DNA of 64,000 nucleotides from Mitsuaria sp. 7 (GTDB taxonomy: Bacteria > Pseudomonadota > Gammaproteobacteria > Burkholderiales > Burkholderiaceae_C): positions 558,001 through 622,000 of the forward strand of contig NZ_CP011514.1 in assembly GCF_001653795.1 (NCBI RefSeq), in the 5' to 3' direction. Of the stretch, positions 50,421-60,959 are shown piece by piece. The first letter of the stretch is position 1. Every line of letters starts with the position of its first letter. The notes under the pieces are model-generated. The model did not search any database and was not told the DNA's origin. It saw only the letters and a list, made by a program, of their open reading frames with translations. The position numbers were made by a program, and so were the translations under genes.

Positions 50421-52154
50421 TCACTCGAACTTGTCGAGCACCGCGCCCGAACTGGCGCTCGATGCGTTCTTGGCGAACTTCGCCAGCACGCCGCGGGTGT
50501 AGCGCGGCGCGGGCTGTTGCCAGACCGCTTTGCGGCGAGCCAGCTCGGCGTCGTCCACGTTGAGCTGCAGCAGCAGCTGCACCGCGTCGATGGTGATGGA
50601 GTCGCCCTCGTTCACCAGCGCGATCGTGCCGCCCGCATAGGCCTCCGGCGCGACGTGGCCCACGACCATGCCCCAGGTACCGCCGGAGAAGCGGCCGTCG
50701 GTGATCAGGCCGACGCTCTCGCCCAGGCCCTGGCCGATCAGCGCGCCGGTCGGCGCCAGCATCTCCGGCATGCCCGGGCCGCCCTTGGGGCCGAGGTAGC
50801 GCAGCACCATCACGTCGCCCGCCTTGATCTGGTTGGCCATGATGGCCGCGAGCGCCGACTGCTCGTCGTCGAAGACGCGCGCCGGGCCGGTGATGACCGG
50901 GTTCTTGAGGCCGGTGATCTTGGCCACGCAGCCCTCGGGCGACAGGTTGCCCTTCAGGATGGCCAGGTGGCCTTGCGCGTAGATCGGGTCGGCCACGGCG
51001 CGGATCACCTCCTGATCGGGCGAGAGGTCCGGCACGTCGGCGAGGTTCTCGGCGACGGTCTTGCCGGTGATGGTGATGCAGTCGCCGTGCAGCAGGCCGG
51101 CCTTCAGCAGCTGCTTCATGACGGCCGGAATGCCGCCGGCCTTGTGCAGGTCCACGGCCAGGAAGCGGCCGCTGGGCTTGAGGTCGCACAGCACCGGGAT
51201 CTTCGTGCGCATGCGCTCGAAATCGTCGATGGTCCAGTCCACCTCGGCCGCGTGCGCGATCGCCAGGAAGTGCAGCACCGCGTTGGTCGAACCGCCGGTG
51301 GCCATGATCACCGCGACGGCGTTCTCGATGGCTTTCTTCGTCACGATGTCGCGCGGCTTCAGGTCGGCCTTGACGGCGGCGACCAGGTAGTCCGCGGCGC
51401 GTTTGGTGTTCTCGACCACCTCGTCCTCGACGTTGGACATGCTCGACGAGTAGGGCAGTGACATGCCCAGCGCCTCGAAGGCCGAGCTCATCGTGTTGGC
51501 GGTGTACATGCCGCCGCAGGAGCCGCTGCCGGGGATGGCGCGCTTCTCGATCTGGCAGAAGTCCTCTTCGCTCATCTTGCCGGCGCTGAACTGGCCGACC
51601 GCCTCGAAGACGCTGACGATGTTGAGGTCCTGGCCCTTGTAGTGGCCCGGCTTGATGGTGCCGCCGTAGATGTAGATCGCCGGCACGTTGGCGCGCAGCA
51701 TGCCCATCATGCCGCCGGGCATGTTCTTGTCGCAGCCGCCGATGACCATCACGCCGTCCAGCCACTGGCCGCCGACGCAGGTCTCGACGCAGTCGGCGAT
51801 GACCTCGCGCGAGACCAGCGAGTACTTCATGCCCTCGGTGCCCATGGCCATGCCGTCGGAGATCGTCGGCGTGCCGAAGAGCTGCGCGTTGGCGCCGGCG
51901 GCCTTCAGGCCGATCACGGCGGCGTCGGCCAGCTTCTGCAGGCCGGAGTTGCACGGCGTGATCGTCGAGTGGCCGTTGGCCACGCCGATCATGGGCTTGC
52001 CGAAGTCGCCTTCCTCGTAGCCCATGCCGTAGTACATCGAGCGGTTGGGCGCGCGAGCGACGCCCTCGGTGATGTTCTTCGAGCGGCGGTTGGGCGCGTC
52101 GTCGTGGGGCGCGGCGGTCGCGCCGCGGGAGGCGTTGTTCTTCGGATCGGTCAT
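50421..52154 (-). CDS. ilvD: dihydroxy-acid dehydratase
   Basis: The product has 577 residues from ATG 52154. It makes 2-oxo acids from 2,3-dihydroxy acids for valine, leucine and isoleucine synthesis. Iron-sulfur and Mg-site motifs include [16 protein letters not shown] and [14 protein letters not shown]. The C-terminal [14 protein letters not shown] is typical. Full length. It is divergent from a LysR regulator 103 bp away. Confidence 0.96.
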   Translation of the reverse strand: MTDPKNNASRGATAAPHDDAPNRRSKNITEGVARAPNRSMYYGMGYEEGDFGKPMIGVANGHSTITPCNSGLQKLADAAVIGLKAAGANAQLFGTPTISDGMAMGTEGMKYSLVSREVIADCVETCVGGQWLDGVMVIGGCDKNMPGGMMGMLRANVPAIYIYGGTIKPGHYKGQDLNIVSVFEAVGQFSAGKMSEEDFCQIEKRAIPGSGSCGGMYTANTMSSAFEALGMSLPYSSSMSNVEDEVVENTKRAADYLVAAVKADLKPRDIVTKKAIENAVAVIMATGGSTNAVLHFLAIAHAAEVDWTIDDFERMRTKIPVLCDLKPSGRFLAVDLHKAGGIPAVMKQLLKAGLLHGDCITITGKTVAENLADVPDLSPDQEVIRAVADPIYAQGHLAILKGNLSPEGCVAKITGLKNPVITGPARVFDDEQSALAAIMANQIKAGDVMVLRYLGPKGGPGMPEMLAPTGALIGQGLGESVGLITDGRFSGGTWGMVVGHVAPEAYAGGTIALVNEGDSITIDAVQLLLQLNVDDAELARRKAVWQQPAPRYTRGVLAKFAKNASSASSGAVLDKFE

Positions 52155-52257
52155 GGTGTCGTCCTGGCGAGCGAGGCTTGGAGCGCGCCAGTATGCGTCG
52201 CGGCTTCCTGCGGGTCCAATATATAGTCGAAGGCGTTTTGATTCATGTGATGTATCG
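52155..52257. promoter_or_regulatory. divergent promoter region of ilvD and lysR
   Basis: These 103 bp include an AT-rich ATATATAGTC stretch and a partly symmetrical ATTCATGTGATGTAT close to the LysR start. The geometry is the usual LysR autoregulation arrangement; the binding site is not certain. Confidence 0.4.
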
Positions 52258-53157
52258 ATGATCGAACTCCGCCCGCTGCGCCAGTTCCTGGTGCTGGCCG
52301 AGGAACTGCACTTCGGCCGCGCCGCCGAGCGGCTGCACATGACGCAGCCGCCGCTGAGCCTGGCCGTGCAGAAGCTGGAGGCGCAACTGGGCGTCCAGCT
52401 GCTGGAGCGAGGTCGCCGGGCGGTCGCGCTGACGGCGGCCGGGCAGGCGCTGGTCGAGGCCTCCCTGCGCCTGGTGGAGCAGGCCGACCAGGTGCCCGCC
52501 CGCGTGCGCGCCGCGGCCAGCGGCGAGGCCGGCCGGCTCAGCCTGGGCTTCGTGTCGACGGTCGGTTACGGGGACATGCCGCGCTGGCTGCGGCTGTTCC
52601 GCGAGGCGCTGCCGGACGTGCAGCTCGCGCTGCGCGAGGCGACGCTCGACGTCCAGTTGCGCGGCTTCGAGACGGGCGAGCTCGATGCCGGCTTCGCGAT
52701 CCATGCGCCGGGCGCGGAGCCGGCCGGCTTCGAATGCCTGACCGTGTCGACCGAGCCGCTGGTGCTCGCGCACGCCGAGGACTGGGCGCTGGCGCGACGC
52801 CGCCGGCCCTCGCTCGAGGACGTGCTGCGCGAGCCGCTGGTCGTGTTCCCGCGCGAGATCGCGCCCTCGCTGTTCGATGCGCTGCTGGGCTTCTACCGCG
52901 CGCACGGCGCGACGCCGCACATCGCGCAGGAGGCCATCCAGATGCAGACCATCGTCAACCTCGTCTCGGCGGGCATGGGCGTGGCCTGGGTGCCGCAATC
53001 GGTCTGCGCGTTGCAGCGGCCCGGCGTGCGCTACCGGCCGTGGCCGTCGGCCCGCGTGCCGGCCTGCGACACCAGCCTGATCTGGCGCCACGACGCCTCA
53101 CCGGTGGTGCATCGCTTCGTCGACCATGTCCGCGGGCAGGTGAAAGTCAAGGCGTGA
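52258..53157 (+). CDS. LysR family transcriptional regulator
   Basis: The product has 299 residues from ATG 52258. The N-terminal helix-turn-helix ([20 protein letters not shown]) is followed by a periplasmic-binding-like effector domain (about 90-295). Divergent orientation suggests control of ilvD, though this is inference. A hairpin terminator follows. Confidence 0.93.
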   Translation: MIELRPLRQFLVLAEELHFGRAAERLHMTQPPLSLAVQKLEAQLGVQLLERGRRAVALTAAGQALVEASLRLVEQADQVPARVRAAASGEAGRLSLGFVSTVGYGDMPRWLRLFREALPDVQLALREATLDVQLRGFETGELDAGFAIHAPGAEPAGFECLTVSTEPLVLAHAEDWALARRRRPSLEDVLREPLVVFPREIAPSLFDALLGFYRAHGATPHIAQEAIQMQTIVNLVSAGMGVAWVPQSVCALQRPGVRYRPWPSARVPACDTSLIWRHDASPVVHRFVDHVRGQVKVKA

Positions 53158-53163
53158 CCCCGT

Positions 53164-53192
53164 CCGGACCCGCCCCGAAAGGGCAGGTCCGG
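53164..53192 (+). terminator. hairpin after LysR gene
   Basis: CCGGACC and GCCC pair with GGGC and GGTCCGG around loop CGAAA, with one C-A mismatch. There is no T-run. Confidence 0.55.
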
Positions 53193-53286
53193 CCTGTCGG
53201 TTGCCGGTGGGAAAGACGAAGGTGAAGTTCCGTATCCGGCATGCCGTGGGCATGCAGGGCCGGCGGACTTCTGCGACCATCCGTCG

Positions 53287-54360
53287 ATGAAAGGACGTCT
53301 CCCCGTGAAAGCTCCCCGCAAGAACGACGACACCGCCCGCCGCGGTACCTGGCGACGCCTGATCGGCGCGATCTGCGTCGTGACCGGCTTTTCGATGCTC
53401 ATGAGCGTGGCCTTCGCGACGCCGGCGCAGGCCGCGGTGCTGAAGGACGCGGCGCTGCAGGCGCTGCTCGACGCCGGCCGCGCGGACGATCTGGAGAAAC
53501 TGGCCGGGGAACGGCTGAAGGCCGAACCGGACGAGCCACAGGCAGTGGCCGCGCTGGCGCTGGCGCAACTGGACCTGGCCGACGGCGCCGCGTTGAAGCA
53601 GAACACCCAGCGACTGGAGCAGTGCGTGCAACGCACGCCGAACGAGGGCGCGTGCCACTACGCGCTGGCGCTGGCGCTGGTGATGCAGGCGCGGGGTGGC
53701 AGCAAGCTGAAGGCGCTGGGCTCGCTGGGTCGTGTGAGCGAGCTGGCGCAACGCGCGATGGCGCTGCTGCCCGACGCCCCCGAACCGCGCAGCGCGCTGC
53801 AGCAGTACTACCTGGCCTTGCCCAGCTTCATCGGGGGCGGGGAGTCGAAGGCGCGCGCGCTGGAAAGCGACGTGAAGGACCCGGCCCAGTTGAGCCTGAT
53901 GCGCGCGCGGGTGGCGGCGTCCAGGAAGGACTGGCCGGCGATGGAGAAGGCCTTGCGCGCGGTGCGCACGCAGCGGCCCGAACTGCTGCTGGAGCTGCGC
54001 GTCCTGTGGAGCGATTACGGCCGCAACCTGATGTTCAGCGAACAGAAGGAGCGGGCGGTGCCGTGGTTCGAGGAACTGCTCAAGAGCCAGCCCAACCAGG
54101 CGATGGGCGCCTACGGCCTGGGCCGCGCGTACGACGCGCTGGGCCAGTACGACAAGGCGGTGGCTTCGTTCGAGCGCGCCCGCGGCATGACGGGCGCCGA
54201 GCAGCTGGGCCTGGACCGTCGCCTGGGCAGCGCGTTGGCGGGCAAGGGCGACAAGGCTGGCGCGCGCGTGGCGCTGGAGCGCTGCGTGGACAGCCGCCGA
54301 GGCAGCCCGAGCGACATCGAAGATTGCCGCAAGCAACTGACGGCGCTCGGTGCTCCGTGA
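53287..54360 (+). CDS. secreted TPR-like repeat protein
   Basis: The product has 357 residues from ATG 53287. A GTG at 53305 has a better AAAGGA site and would shorten the N-terminus by six. The signal sequence has core SMLMSVAFA and ends PAQAAV. The body is all-helical with TPR-like units, clearest in the last third (MGAYGLGRAYDALGQYDKA, then ALAGKGDKAGA). It is a probable periplasmic scaffold of unknown role, followed by a long inverted repeat and lgt. Confidence 0.75.
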   Translation: MKGRLPVKAPRKNDDTARRGTWRRLIGAICVVTGFSMLMSVAFATPAQAAVLKDAALQALLDAGRADDLEKLAGERLKAEPDEPQAVAALALAQLDLADGAALKQNTQRLEQCVQRTPNEGACHYALALALVMQARGGSKLKALGSLGRVSELAQRAMALLPDAPEPRSALQQYYLALPSFIGGGESKARALESDVKDPAQLSLMRARVAASRKDWPAMEKALRAVRTQRPELLLELRVLWSDYGRNLMFSEQKERAVPWFEELLKSQPNQAMGAYGLGRAYDALGQYDKAVASFERARGMTGAEQLGLDRRLGSALAGKGDKAGARVALERCVDSRRGSPSDIEDCRKQLTALGAP

Positions 54361-54382
54361 CGAGCACCTCGGTGGTTCCGGA

Positions 54383-54464
54383 GCGAGGCAGGCCGGTGCC
54401 CCTTGGAGCGAATTCCGAGCGGCGAGGAGGAGATTGAGCGGAAAGGGGCACCGGCCTGTCTCGC
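54383..54464. repeat. 22-bp inverted repeat with 38-bp spacer
   Basis: The arms at 54383-54404 and 54443-54464 are complementary at 21 of 22 positions. It lies between the TPR gene and lgt and could form a very stable RNA stem. It may be a terminator, an RNA-processing site or a relic of a small mobile repeat. Confidence 0.8.
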
Positions 54465-54522
54465 GGGCGCTGCTCCCGTGCCATTTATGATTCGCGCCTT
54501 CTCGACGCGGTAAAGCTCCTTC

Positions 54523-55353
54523 ATGTTGGTCCATCCCAAGTTCGACCCTGTCGCCATCGAAATCTTCGGATGGCCGATCCATTGGTACGGGCTGATGTAC
54601 CTGACGGCCTTCGGCCTGTTCCTGTGGCTGGGCAACCGCATGGTCCGCAAGCCCTGGAACGCGGCGCGCGGCTGGACCCGGCGCGACATCGACGACCTGC
54701 TGTTCTACGGCGTGCTCGGCGTGGTGCTGGGCGGCCGGCTGGGCTACGTGTTTTTCTACAAGCCCGGCTACTACATGAGCCATCCGGGCGAGATCCTGGC
54801 GGTGTGGCAGGGCGGGATGTCCTTCCACGGCGGGCTGCTGGGCGTGATCGTCGCGCTGGCCTTCTTCGCGTGGCGGCGCGGCTTCAACTTCCTGGAGGTC
54901 GGCGACATCGTCGCGCCGTGCGTACCCACCGGCCTGGCCGCGGGGCGTCTGGGCAACTTCATCAATGGCGAGCTGTGGGGCCGCGCGGCCGATCCCAGCC
55001 TCCCCTGGGCGATGGTGTTCCCGCAGGCCAACGACGCGGTGCCGCGTCATCCCTCGCAGCTCTACCAGTTCCTGGGCGAAGGCGTGCTGCTGTTCATCGT
55101 GCTGTGGCTGTTCGCGCGCAAGCCCAGACCGATGGCGGCGGTGTCGGGTCTGTTCCTGGTCGGCTACGGCGTGGCGCGATTTGTCGTCGAGTACTTCCGC
55201 GAGCCCGACAGCTTCCTCACGCTGGACAAGCAGCCGCTGCACCTGAGCCAGGGCCAGTGGCTGAGCGCGCCCATGATCGTCATCGGCGTCCTCATGATGC
55301 TGTGGGCCTACCGCCGCGCGGCACGCCTGCAGGCGGCGCCTGCGACCCGCTGA
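54523..55353 (+). CDS. lgt: prolipoprotein diacylglyceryl transferase
   Basis: The product has 276 residues. It transfers diacylglycerol to the lipobox Cys of prolipoproteins in the inner membrane. About seven helices are present, and the family signature [14 protein letters not shown] contains essential Arg, Asn and Glu. HGGLLG with the conserved His is also present. It is followed 36 bp later by dnaQ. Confidence 0.96.
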   Translation: MLVHPKFDPVAIEIFGWPIHWYGLMYLTAFGLFLWLGNRMVRKPWNAARGWTRRDIDDLLFYGVLGVVLGGRLGYVFFYKPGYYMSHPGEILAVWQGGMSFHGGLLGVIVALAFFAWRRGFNFLEVGDIVAPCVPTGLAAGRLGNFINGELWGRAADPSLPWAMVFPQANDAVPRHPSQLYQFLGEGVLLFIVLWLFARKPRPMAAVSGLFLVGYGVARFVVEYFREPDSFLTLDKQPLHLSQGQWLSAPMIVIGVLMMLWAYRRAARLQAAPATR

Positions 55354-55389
55354 GCTGCCGGGCCGAGCACACCACCTTCGAGAACCGAC

Positions 55390-56106
55390 ATGCGTCAGAT
55401 CTTCTTCGACACCGAAACCACCGGCCTGAATCCCGAATCGGGCGACCGCGTCGTCGACATCGGCTGCGTGGAGATGGTGAACCGTCAGTTGACGGGCCGC
55501 CATCTGCACTTCTACCTGAACCCCGAACGCGACATGCCCGAGGAGGCGTTCCGCGTCCACGGCCTGAGCATCGAGTTCCTGTCGGACAAGCCCAAGTTCG
55601 CGCAGATCGTCGACGAGTTCCTCGAGTTCATCCGCGACGCGGAGCTGATCGCGCACAACGCGGCCTTCGACGTCGGCTTCATCAACGCCGAGCTCAAGCG
55701 CTGCGGCAAGGCCCCGCTGCACGAATGCGTGGAGAGCGTGCGCGACACGCTGCTGATGGCGCGGGACATGTTCCCGGGCAAGGCGAACTCGCTGGATGCG
55801 TTGTGCCGGCGGCTTGAGGTCGACAACAGCAACCGCGGCCTGCACGGCGCGGTGAAGGACGCGGAGCTGCTGGCCGAGGTCTTCATCCGCCTGACCCGGG
55901 GTCAGGACTCGCTGGTCATCGACGACAGCGGGTCCTCGTCGGGCGAGGGCGGTCAGCTGGAGGTGGCGGCCATCGACTTCAGCGCCTTCGACCTGCCGGT
56001 GATCGCGGCGACGGCCGAGGAGCTGGCCTTGCACGACAAGGCGCTGGTGGACCTCGACAAGGCCAGCGGCGGCAAGCGCATCTGGCAGGTGCCCGTCGCG
56101 GCCTGA
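55390..56106 (+). CDS. dnaQ: DNA polymerase III epsilon subunit (3'-5' exonuclease)
   Basis: The product has 238 residues. The exonuclease motifs are FFDTETTGL (Exo I), AHNAAFDVGF (Exo II) and HGAVKDAELL (Exo III, with His and Asp). It proofreads the replicative polymerase. The C-terminal tail, about 60 residues, should bind the alpha subunit. Full length. Confidence 0.95.
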   Translation: MRQIFFDTETTGLNPESGDRVVDIGCVEMVNRQLTGRHLHFYLNPERDMPEEAFRVHGLSIEFLSDKPKFAQIVDEFLEFIRDAELIAHNAAFDVGFINAELKRCGKAPLHECVESVRDTLLMARDMFPGKANSLDALCRRLEVDNSNRGLHGAVKDAELLAEVFIRLTRGQDSLVIDDSGSSSGEGGQLEVAAIDFSAFDLPVIAATAEELALHDKALVDLDKASGGKRIWQVPVAA

Positions 56107-56269
56107 GACGCGAGGCCCGGAAGTCGAGGCTGAGAGGCTGGACTGAAAGACGAGAGTCAAACAGTTCTTGAATCGACTCCAATTCTCATGGCATAATCTT
56201 CGACTTTCCCGGACATCCAAAACCGCAGTGCACGCAGCAATGCAAGCCGTGGTGATGGACGACAAGACC

Positions 56270-56344
56270 GGGCGGTTAGCTCAGCGGTAGAGCACTGCCT
56301 TCACACGGCAGGGGTCGCAGGTTCGAACCCTGCACCGCCCACCA
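56270..56344 (+). tRNA. tRNA-Val (CAC), copy 1
   Basis: A cloverleaf with acceptor GGGCGGT/ACCGCCC, anticodon loop CTTCACACG (CAC), TTCGAAC T-loop and an encoded CCA end. It is identical over its length to copy 2. Confidence 0.97.
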
Positions 56345-56407
56345 AAGTCTCTTCAGAGCGTCTTTGGATTCTTGTTGGAAGTTTGAGGAAGACCCGGTCC
56401 AGATACC

Positions 56408-56482
56408 GGGCGGTTAGCTCAGCGGTAGAGCACTGCCTTCACACGGCAGGGGTCGCAGGTTCGAACCCTGCACCGCCCACCA
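56408..56482 (+). tRNA. tRNA-Val (CAC), copy 2
   Basis: Identical to copy 1, 63 bp downstream, with the same encoded CCA. It is followed by a terminator, so both are likely one transcript. Confidence 0.97.
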
Positions 56483-56687
56483 GATCAACCCCGTCAACGC
56501 AAGTTGGCGGGGTTTTTTCTTTGCGAATCTTCTCTGCATGTGCCCTGTCGGCGAGGGTGGCAAGGCAGTCGATGAAAAAGCAGCCCCAAAGCGTTATCAG
56601 CAAAAGAATCAGGCAATAGCCAGGAGTGAAGATCCTCGCTTTTGGGGCGCCACTGGGCGACCGCATTGCTTCGTCGTTGTTGGTCAT
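56439..56687 (-). CDS. possible small membrane protein antisense to tRNA-Val
   Basis: The frame has 82 residues from ATG 56687, with AGGAAA seven bases upstream and one membrane helix (YCLILLLITLWGCFFIDC). Its C-terminus is antisense to the tRNA and ends GGAGFEPATPAV, a well-known artefact tail in databases. The upstream part could still be a real gene. Confidence 0.3.
   Translation of the reverse strand: MTNNDEAMRSPSGAPKARIFTPGYCLILLLITLWGCFFIDCLATLADRAHAEKIRKEKTPPTCVDGVDLVGGAGFEPATPAV
56487..56518 (+). terminator. terminator after the tRNA-Val pair
   Basis: AACCCCG...CAAC pairs with GTTG...CGGGGTT around loop GCAA, followed by TTTTTT. Confidence 0.85.
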
Positions 56688-56785
56688 GTGCGTTTCCTGA
56701 AAGGGCGGGATCATCCTGCGTTCACGGGGTCTCGTCTCTCGCACATTTCAGTCATTTGTGGGGGAGGCGCGGAGAGAATCAGCGC

Positions 56786-57634
56786 ATGCCTTCGCTGTTG
56801 CCGCCCTCGCTTGTCGCCGTGATTCCGCGCTGCCTGCAGCTCGCGAGTCAGCCGGTGCCGGGCGGACTCCTGCCGTTGAGATTGGGAGACGTCACGATCG
56901 GCCGGGTGCATCCGTTGCGTCAGGTCTTGCTAGGCGAAGTCTGGCCTGAACTCCAACGTCGCGATGGCGCGTTGTGTTGGGAGGCGGAGGGGCTCGATGT
57001 CCAGGCCCGGTCCCAACGTATCGGCGAGGTGGCGCTCGCGCTGAAAGAGCGCGGTGCGATCACCGGCTGGCGCGGCGAGCGCTACGCCTGCGAGCGGCCC
57101 GTCGACGATCCTTGCACCGGGCGCGGCGAGGTGCTGTTCCGCCTGGAACGCGCCGCCTTCCGCTTCTTCGGACTGATGAGCCGCGCGGTGCACATCAACG
57201 GCTTCCTGCCAGGAGCGCGGCTCGTGTGCGGTCGACGCGCGCTGTCGAAGGCGACCGATCCCGGGAAGCTCGACAACCTCGCCGCCGGCGGTCTGACAGC
57301 CGATGAGGATCTTGTCGACTGCGCTCGCCGCGAGCTGCTGGAGGAGGCGGGAGTGCCGCTGACGATCAGTGCTGCGGTGCAAGCGCGCGGCGCGTTGCGC
57401 AGCACGCGCATGGAGCCCGAGGGCCTGCACGACGAAGTGCTGCATGTCTTCAGCCTTCAACTGCCGGGCGGCTTCTCGCCGCGCAATGGCGACGGCGAGG
57501 TCAGCGAGTTCCTGACGCTGGATCTGGAAACCCTCGCGCAGCGGCTCGCCGCCGGCGAGTTCAGCCACGACGCCGCCGCGGTGAGCGCCTTCGGGCTCCA
57601 GCATTCGCACGCGCTGGCCGACCTGCGCGCCTGA
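56786..57634 (+). CDS. Nudix hydrolase with DUF4743-type N-domain
   Basis: The product has 282 residues from ATG 56786. The Nudix box GGLTADEDLVDCARRELLEEAGV (positions about 170-192, only partly quoted as GGLTADEDLVDCARREL) has the G-x5-E-x7-REUxEExGU pattern and binds Mg for pyrophosphate hydrolysis. The N-terminal half resembles the thiamine-pyrophosphokinase-associated DUF4743 domain. It precedes the FAD oxidoreductase gene by 50 bp and may be cotranscribed with it. Confidence 0.88.
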   Translation: MPSLLPPSLVAVIPRCLQLASQPVPGGLLPLRLGDVTIGRVHPLRQVLLGEVWPELQRRDGALCWEAEGLDVQARSQRIGEVALALKERGAITGWRGERYACERPVDDPCTGRGEVLFRLERAAFRFFGLMSRAVHINGFLPGARLVCGRRALSKATDPGKLDNLAAGGLTADEDLVDCARRELLEEAGVPLTISAAVQARGALRSTRMEPEGLHDEVLHVFSLQLPGGFSPRNGDGEVSEFLTLDLETLAQRLAAGEFSHDAAAVSAFGLQHSHALADLRA

Positions 57635-57684
57635 TCGCGACCTGAACGCGCACTGAATCGAAGAGGCTGGTCACAATCGCCCGC

Positions 57685-58785
57685 ATGGATCAAGTCGATG
57701 CAGTGGTGATCGGGGCCGGCGTCGTCGGCCTCGCGGTCGGCCGGGCGCTGGCGATGCGCGGGCTGGAGACGCTGGTGCTCGAGCGCGAGCTCAGCATCGG
57801 CACCGGCGTGAGTTCGCGCAACAGCGAGGTCATCCACGCCGGGCTCTACTACCCGGCGGGATCGCTGAAGGCGCGCCTGTGCGTGCGCGGCAAACAGCTG
57901 CTCTACGCGCACTGCGAATCCCACGGCGTGCCGCATCGTCGTTGCGGAAAGCTTGTCGTCGCGACGTCGGCGGATCAACTGCCTGGCCTGCACGCGCTGC
58001 GGGCGAAGGCTGCCATCAACGGCGTCGACGACCTGCGCTGGCTCACGCGCGAGGAGGCCATCGCGCTCGAACCCGAACTGCAATGCGAGGCTGCGCTGCT
58101 GTCGCCGTCCACCGGCATCGTCGACAGCCACGGGCTGATGCTCTCGCTGCAGGGCGACCTGGAGCGGCACGGCGGCGCGGTCGCGTTCGGCGCGAGGGTG
58201 ACCGCGGTGCGGCGTGACGGAGCGGCGCATCTTGTTCACACGGACGACATGACGTTGGGAGCCCGCGTCGTGGTCAACGCGACCGGACTGCATGCGCCGC
58301 TGCTCGCTGCTGCGATCGAAGGCCTGCCGCCACCGCCCGCCGCGCGCTTCAGCAAGGGCTGCTACTTCGCACTACAAGGGAAGGCGCCGTTCTCACGGCT
58401 CGTGTATCCGATGCCGCAGGACGCGTGGCTGGGTGTTCACCTCACGCTGGACCTCGGCGGACAGGCGCGCTTCGGGCCTGATGCGCAGTGGCTGGACGTC
58501 GAGAACCCCGACGGCATCGACTACGCCGTCGATCCCGCCCGCGCCGACGTCTTTTACGACGATGTGCGCCGCTACTGGCCCGCGCTGCCGGACGGCGCGC
58601 TGCAGCCCGCGTACAGCGGCGTTCGGCCGAAGATCCACGCGCCGCACGAGCCCGCACCCGACTTCCGCATTGACGGTCCCGCGCAGCACGGCGTGCCGGG
58701 TCTGGTGAACCTGATGGGAATCGAGTCGCCTGGGCTCACGAGTTCATTGGCGATTGCCGAAGAGGTGGTGGCGCGTCTCGACTGA
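57685..58785 (+). CDS. FAD-dependent oxidoreductase, L-2-hydroxyglutarate oxidase-like
   Basis: The product has 366 residues. The dinucleotide-binding motif [17 protein letters not shown] is at the N-terminus and the DAO-fold C-terminal part ends [17 protein letters not shown]. The segments [12 protein letters not shown] and KGCYFAL are typical of LhgO/YgaF-like enzymes. It would oxidise L-2-hydroxyglutarate to 2-oxoglutarate or a related hydroxy acid. Substrate certainty is moderate. Confidence 0.88.
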   Translation: MDQVDAVVIGAGVVGLAVGRALAMRGLETLVLERELSIGTGVSSRNSEVIHAGLYYPAGSLKARLCVRGKQLLYAHCESHGVPHRRCGKLVVATSADQLPGLHALRAKAAINGVDDLRWLTREEAIALEPELQCEAALLSPSTGIVDSHGLMLSLQGDLERHGGAVAFGARVTAVRRDGAAHLVHTDDMTLGARVVVNATGLHAPLLAAAIEGLPPPPAARFSKGCYFALQGKAPFSRLVYPMPQDAWLGVHLTLDLGGQARFGPDAQWLDVENPDGIDYAVDPARADVFYDDVRRYWPALPDGALQPAYSGVRPKIHAPHEPAPDFRIDGPAQHGVPGLVNLMGIESPGLTSSLAIAEEVVARLD

Positions 58786-58791
58786 CGACGC

Positions 58792-59778
58792 CTAATCCGC
58801 CGGCACGCGCAGCGCGCGTTCGCGCTCCTTCGCGATGCGCGCGGCGAAGTCCGCCGCCGGGCCGCCCGTCGGCAGGTTGCTGACGTCGAGGATTTTCGAG
58901 CGGATCTCGGGCAGGCGCAGCGCCTCGTTGACGACCGCGTTGATCAGTCGCAGCCGCTCCTCCGGCACGCCGCGCGGCGCGAAGAGGCCGAAGGTCGAGA
59001 CGAGGTTCGCTTCCGGATAGCCGAGCTCGGCCAGCGTGGGCACGTCGGGCAGCACCGGCAGCCGCACCGGCGAGCCGATCGCCAGCGCCTTCAGCCGGCC
59101 CTGCCGCACGAACTGCAGCTGCTGCGACGCGACGTTCGAGGACAGCAGCTCGAACTGCCCGCCGATCGCATCGGTCAACTGCTGGCCGCCGCCCTTGTAG
59201 GGCACGTGGATGATGTCCACGCGCGCCGCGGTGCGCACCTGCGCCAGCACCATGTGACCGACCGTCGCCTGGCCCGACGTCGCCCAGCGCAGCCGGCCCG
59301 GCGCGGCCCGCGCCGCGGCGATCATCGCGGCGAAGTCCTTCGGTTTGAACGACGGATGCGCGAGCACCAGCACCGGCGTGTCCATGATGCTGATGACGGG
59401 CGTCACATCGGGCGCCGTCGCGGCGAGGGATGCGCCGGCGGGGGCGAACACCAGCGGCGATATCGCGCAGTAGGCCAGCGTGTGGCCGTCCGGCGCCGCG
59501 CGCGCGAGCGACTCCAGCGCGGTCAGGCCGCCCGCGCCGGCGCGGTTCTCGACGATCACCGGCACCTTCAACCGCGTGCCCATGTGCTGCGCGAGCGCTC
59601 GCGCGGTCTCGTCGCTGACGCCGCCGGGCGGGTAGGCGACGATGAGGTGGATCGGACGCGTGGGCCAGGGTTCGCCCGCAACGGGCGCGCTGCCCGTCTG
59701 CGCCAGCGTCTGCGTCCACGGCGCAAGACCTGGCACCAGGGCGCCCGCCGCGGCGTTCAACAGAGCGCGCCTACGCAT
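58792..59778 (-). CDS. Bug/tripartite-tricarboxylate receptor family solute-binding protein
   Basis: The product has 328 residues with a signal peptide (RRRALLNAAAGALVPG). The family segments are IHLIVAYPPGGVSDE, NRAGAGG, GHTLAYCA, HVPYKGGGQQ and VPTLAELGYP. It binds an organic acid or similar ligand in the periplasm. The start overlaps the end of the LysR gene, so both are one operon. No TctAB membrane genes are near, as is common for Bug proteins. Confidence 0.93.
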   Translation of the reverse strand: MRRRALLNAAAGALVPGLAPWTQTLAQTGSAPVAGEPWPTRPIHLIVAYPPGGVSDETARALAQHMGTRLKVPVIVENRAGAGGLTALESLARAAPDGHTLAYCAISPLVFAPAGASLAATAPDVTPVISIMDTPVLVLAHPSFKPKDFAAMIAAARAAPGRLRWATSGQATVGHMVLAQVRTAARVDIIHVPYKGGGQQLTDAIGGQFELLSSNVASQQLQFVRQGRLKALAIGSPVRLPVLPDVPTLAELGYPEANLVSTFGLFAPRGVPEERLRLINAVVNEALRLPEIRSKILDVSNLPTGGPAADFAARIAKERERALRVPAD

Positions 59779-60691
59779 CGCGGTGCTCCATCGCGATGCG
59801 GTGGGCCAGCGCGAGGAAGGTCGCCGTCGGCCCCTCCTGGTCGTGTGAGCGATAAGCCAGGGTCAGCGGCGCCTCCAGCCGCGCGTGTTTCTCCAGCGGC
59901 CGGAACACGATCGAATGCGCATGCACGCCGCGCATCGACGCCGGCACGACCGTGATGCCGGCGCCGGCCGCCACCAGGTTGAGGTTCATCATCATCCGGT
60001 CGACCTCGACGAAGCTGCGCGGCTTGACGCCGTCGCGCTCGCACAGCGCCAGCAGGTTGGCGTAGAGGCCGGGCGCGCCCGGGCGGCGCACGAGGATCAG
60101 GTCCTCGTCCTCGAGCTCCGCCAGCGGCACCGGCGTGGACCCCGCGCGCGGCACGGTCGCGAGCCGGTGGTCCAGCGGCAGCGCCAGCAGCGCGGGCTCG
60201 GTCAGCAGCGTCTCGAAGCTGACGCCCTCGGGCTGCGCGACCGGCACGCGCAGGAAGGCGCAGTGCAGCCGCGACTTCACGATCGCCTCGATCAACCCGG
60301 CGGCATGGTTCTCGGTCATCGTCAGCGCGATGCCCGGATGCTCGCCGCGGCACGCGCGCAACACCGCCGGCGTGAACGCATGCGCCGCCGCCGAGCTCGT
60401 GAACCCGATCGCCAGCAGCCCGTGCTGTCCGCCGGCCAGCCGGTCCATGCGGTCGCGCATGTCGTTGTAATCGCGCAGCAGCCGTCGCGCCTCGTCCAGG
60501 AACTGGCGCCCGCCGTCGGTCAGGCTCACGCCCTTCGGATGGCGGTGCAGCAGGGCGATGCCCAGCTCCTGCTCCAGCGTCTTGATCTGCTGGCTCAGCG
60601 GCGGCTGCTGCATCCCGAGCAGCGCCGCGGCGCGCGTCATGTGGCCGGTCTCCGCGACCGTCACGAAGTAGCGCAGATGTCGGAGGTCCAT
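59771..60691 (-). CDS. LysR family transcriptional regulator
   Basis: The product has 306 residues from ATG 60691. The helix-turn-helix is HMTRAAALLGMQQPPLSQQI, followed by a ligand-binding domain. It is translationally coupled to the Bug receptor (8-bp overlap), suggesting that it senses the same ligand. It is divergent from the porin gene. Confidence 0.93.
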   Translation of the reverse strand: MDLRHLRYFVTVAETGHMTRAAALLGMQQPPLSQQIKTLEQELGIALLHRHPKGVSLTDGGRQFLDEARRLLRDYNDMRDRMDRLAGGQHGLLAIGFTSSAAAHAFTPAVLRACRGEHPGIALTMTENHAAGLIEAIVKSRLHCAFLRVPVAQPEGVSFETLLTEPALLALPLDHRLATVPRAGSTPVPLAELEDEDLILVRRPGAPGLYANLLALCERDGVKPRSFVEVDRMMMNLNLVAAGAGITVVPASMRGVHAHSIVFRPLEKHARLEAPLTLAYRSHDQEGPTATFLALAHRIAMEHRDA

Positions 60692-60959
60692 GTCTGCGTT
60701 GTCTCCTGGTCCTCGGGCTCGCCGTCGCTCTCCCAGGTGCAAACCATGCGGAAAGCTACGTACGTCCCATATTCAAAACGTCTCGGACTCTGCGGATCAG
60801 TGTATTTGACGCTATGGAGGGCCGTCACTAAGGTCCGCCCCGGATACGGAGAAAAGCGATCCAAGAACCGTCCGAGAACGGTCCCACTGCGGTCGGGTGA
60901 GCAGTACGACGAGCGGTCCCGAACGAGGACACGACGACAACCAGACGGAGACAACGTTG

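Noticed and set aside
53098..56265. 1055-codon minus-strand frame
   Set aside because: It spans the antisense of the TPR gene, lgt and dnaQ, all well supported on the plus strand.
56270..56482. The tRNA-Val pair as an attachment site of a mobile element
   Set aside because: The second copy is a complete tRNA with its own terminator and no integrase is near, so simple gene duplication is enough.
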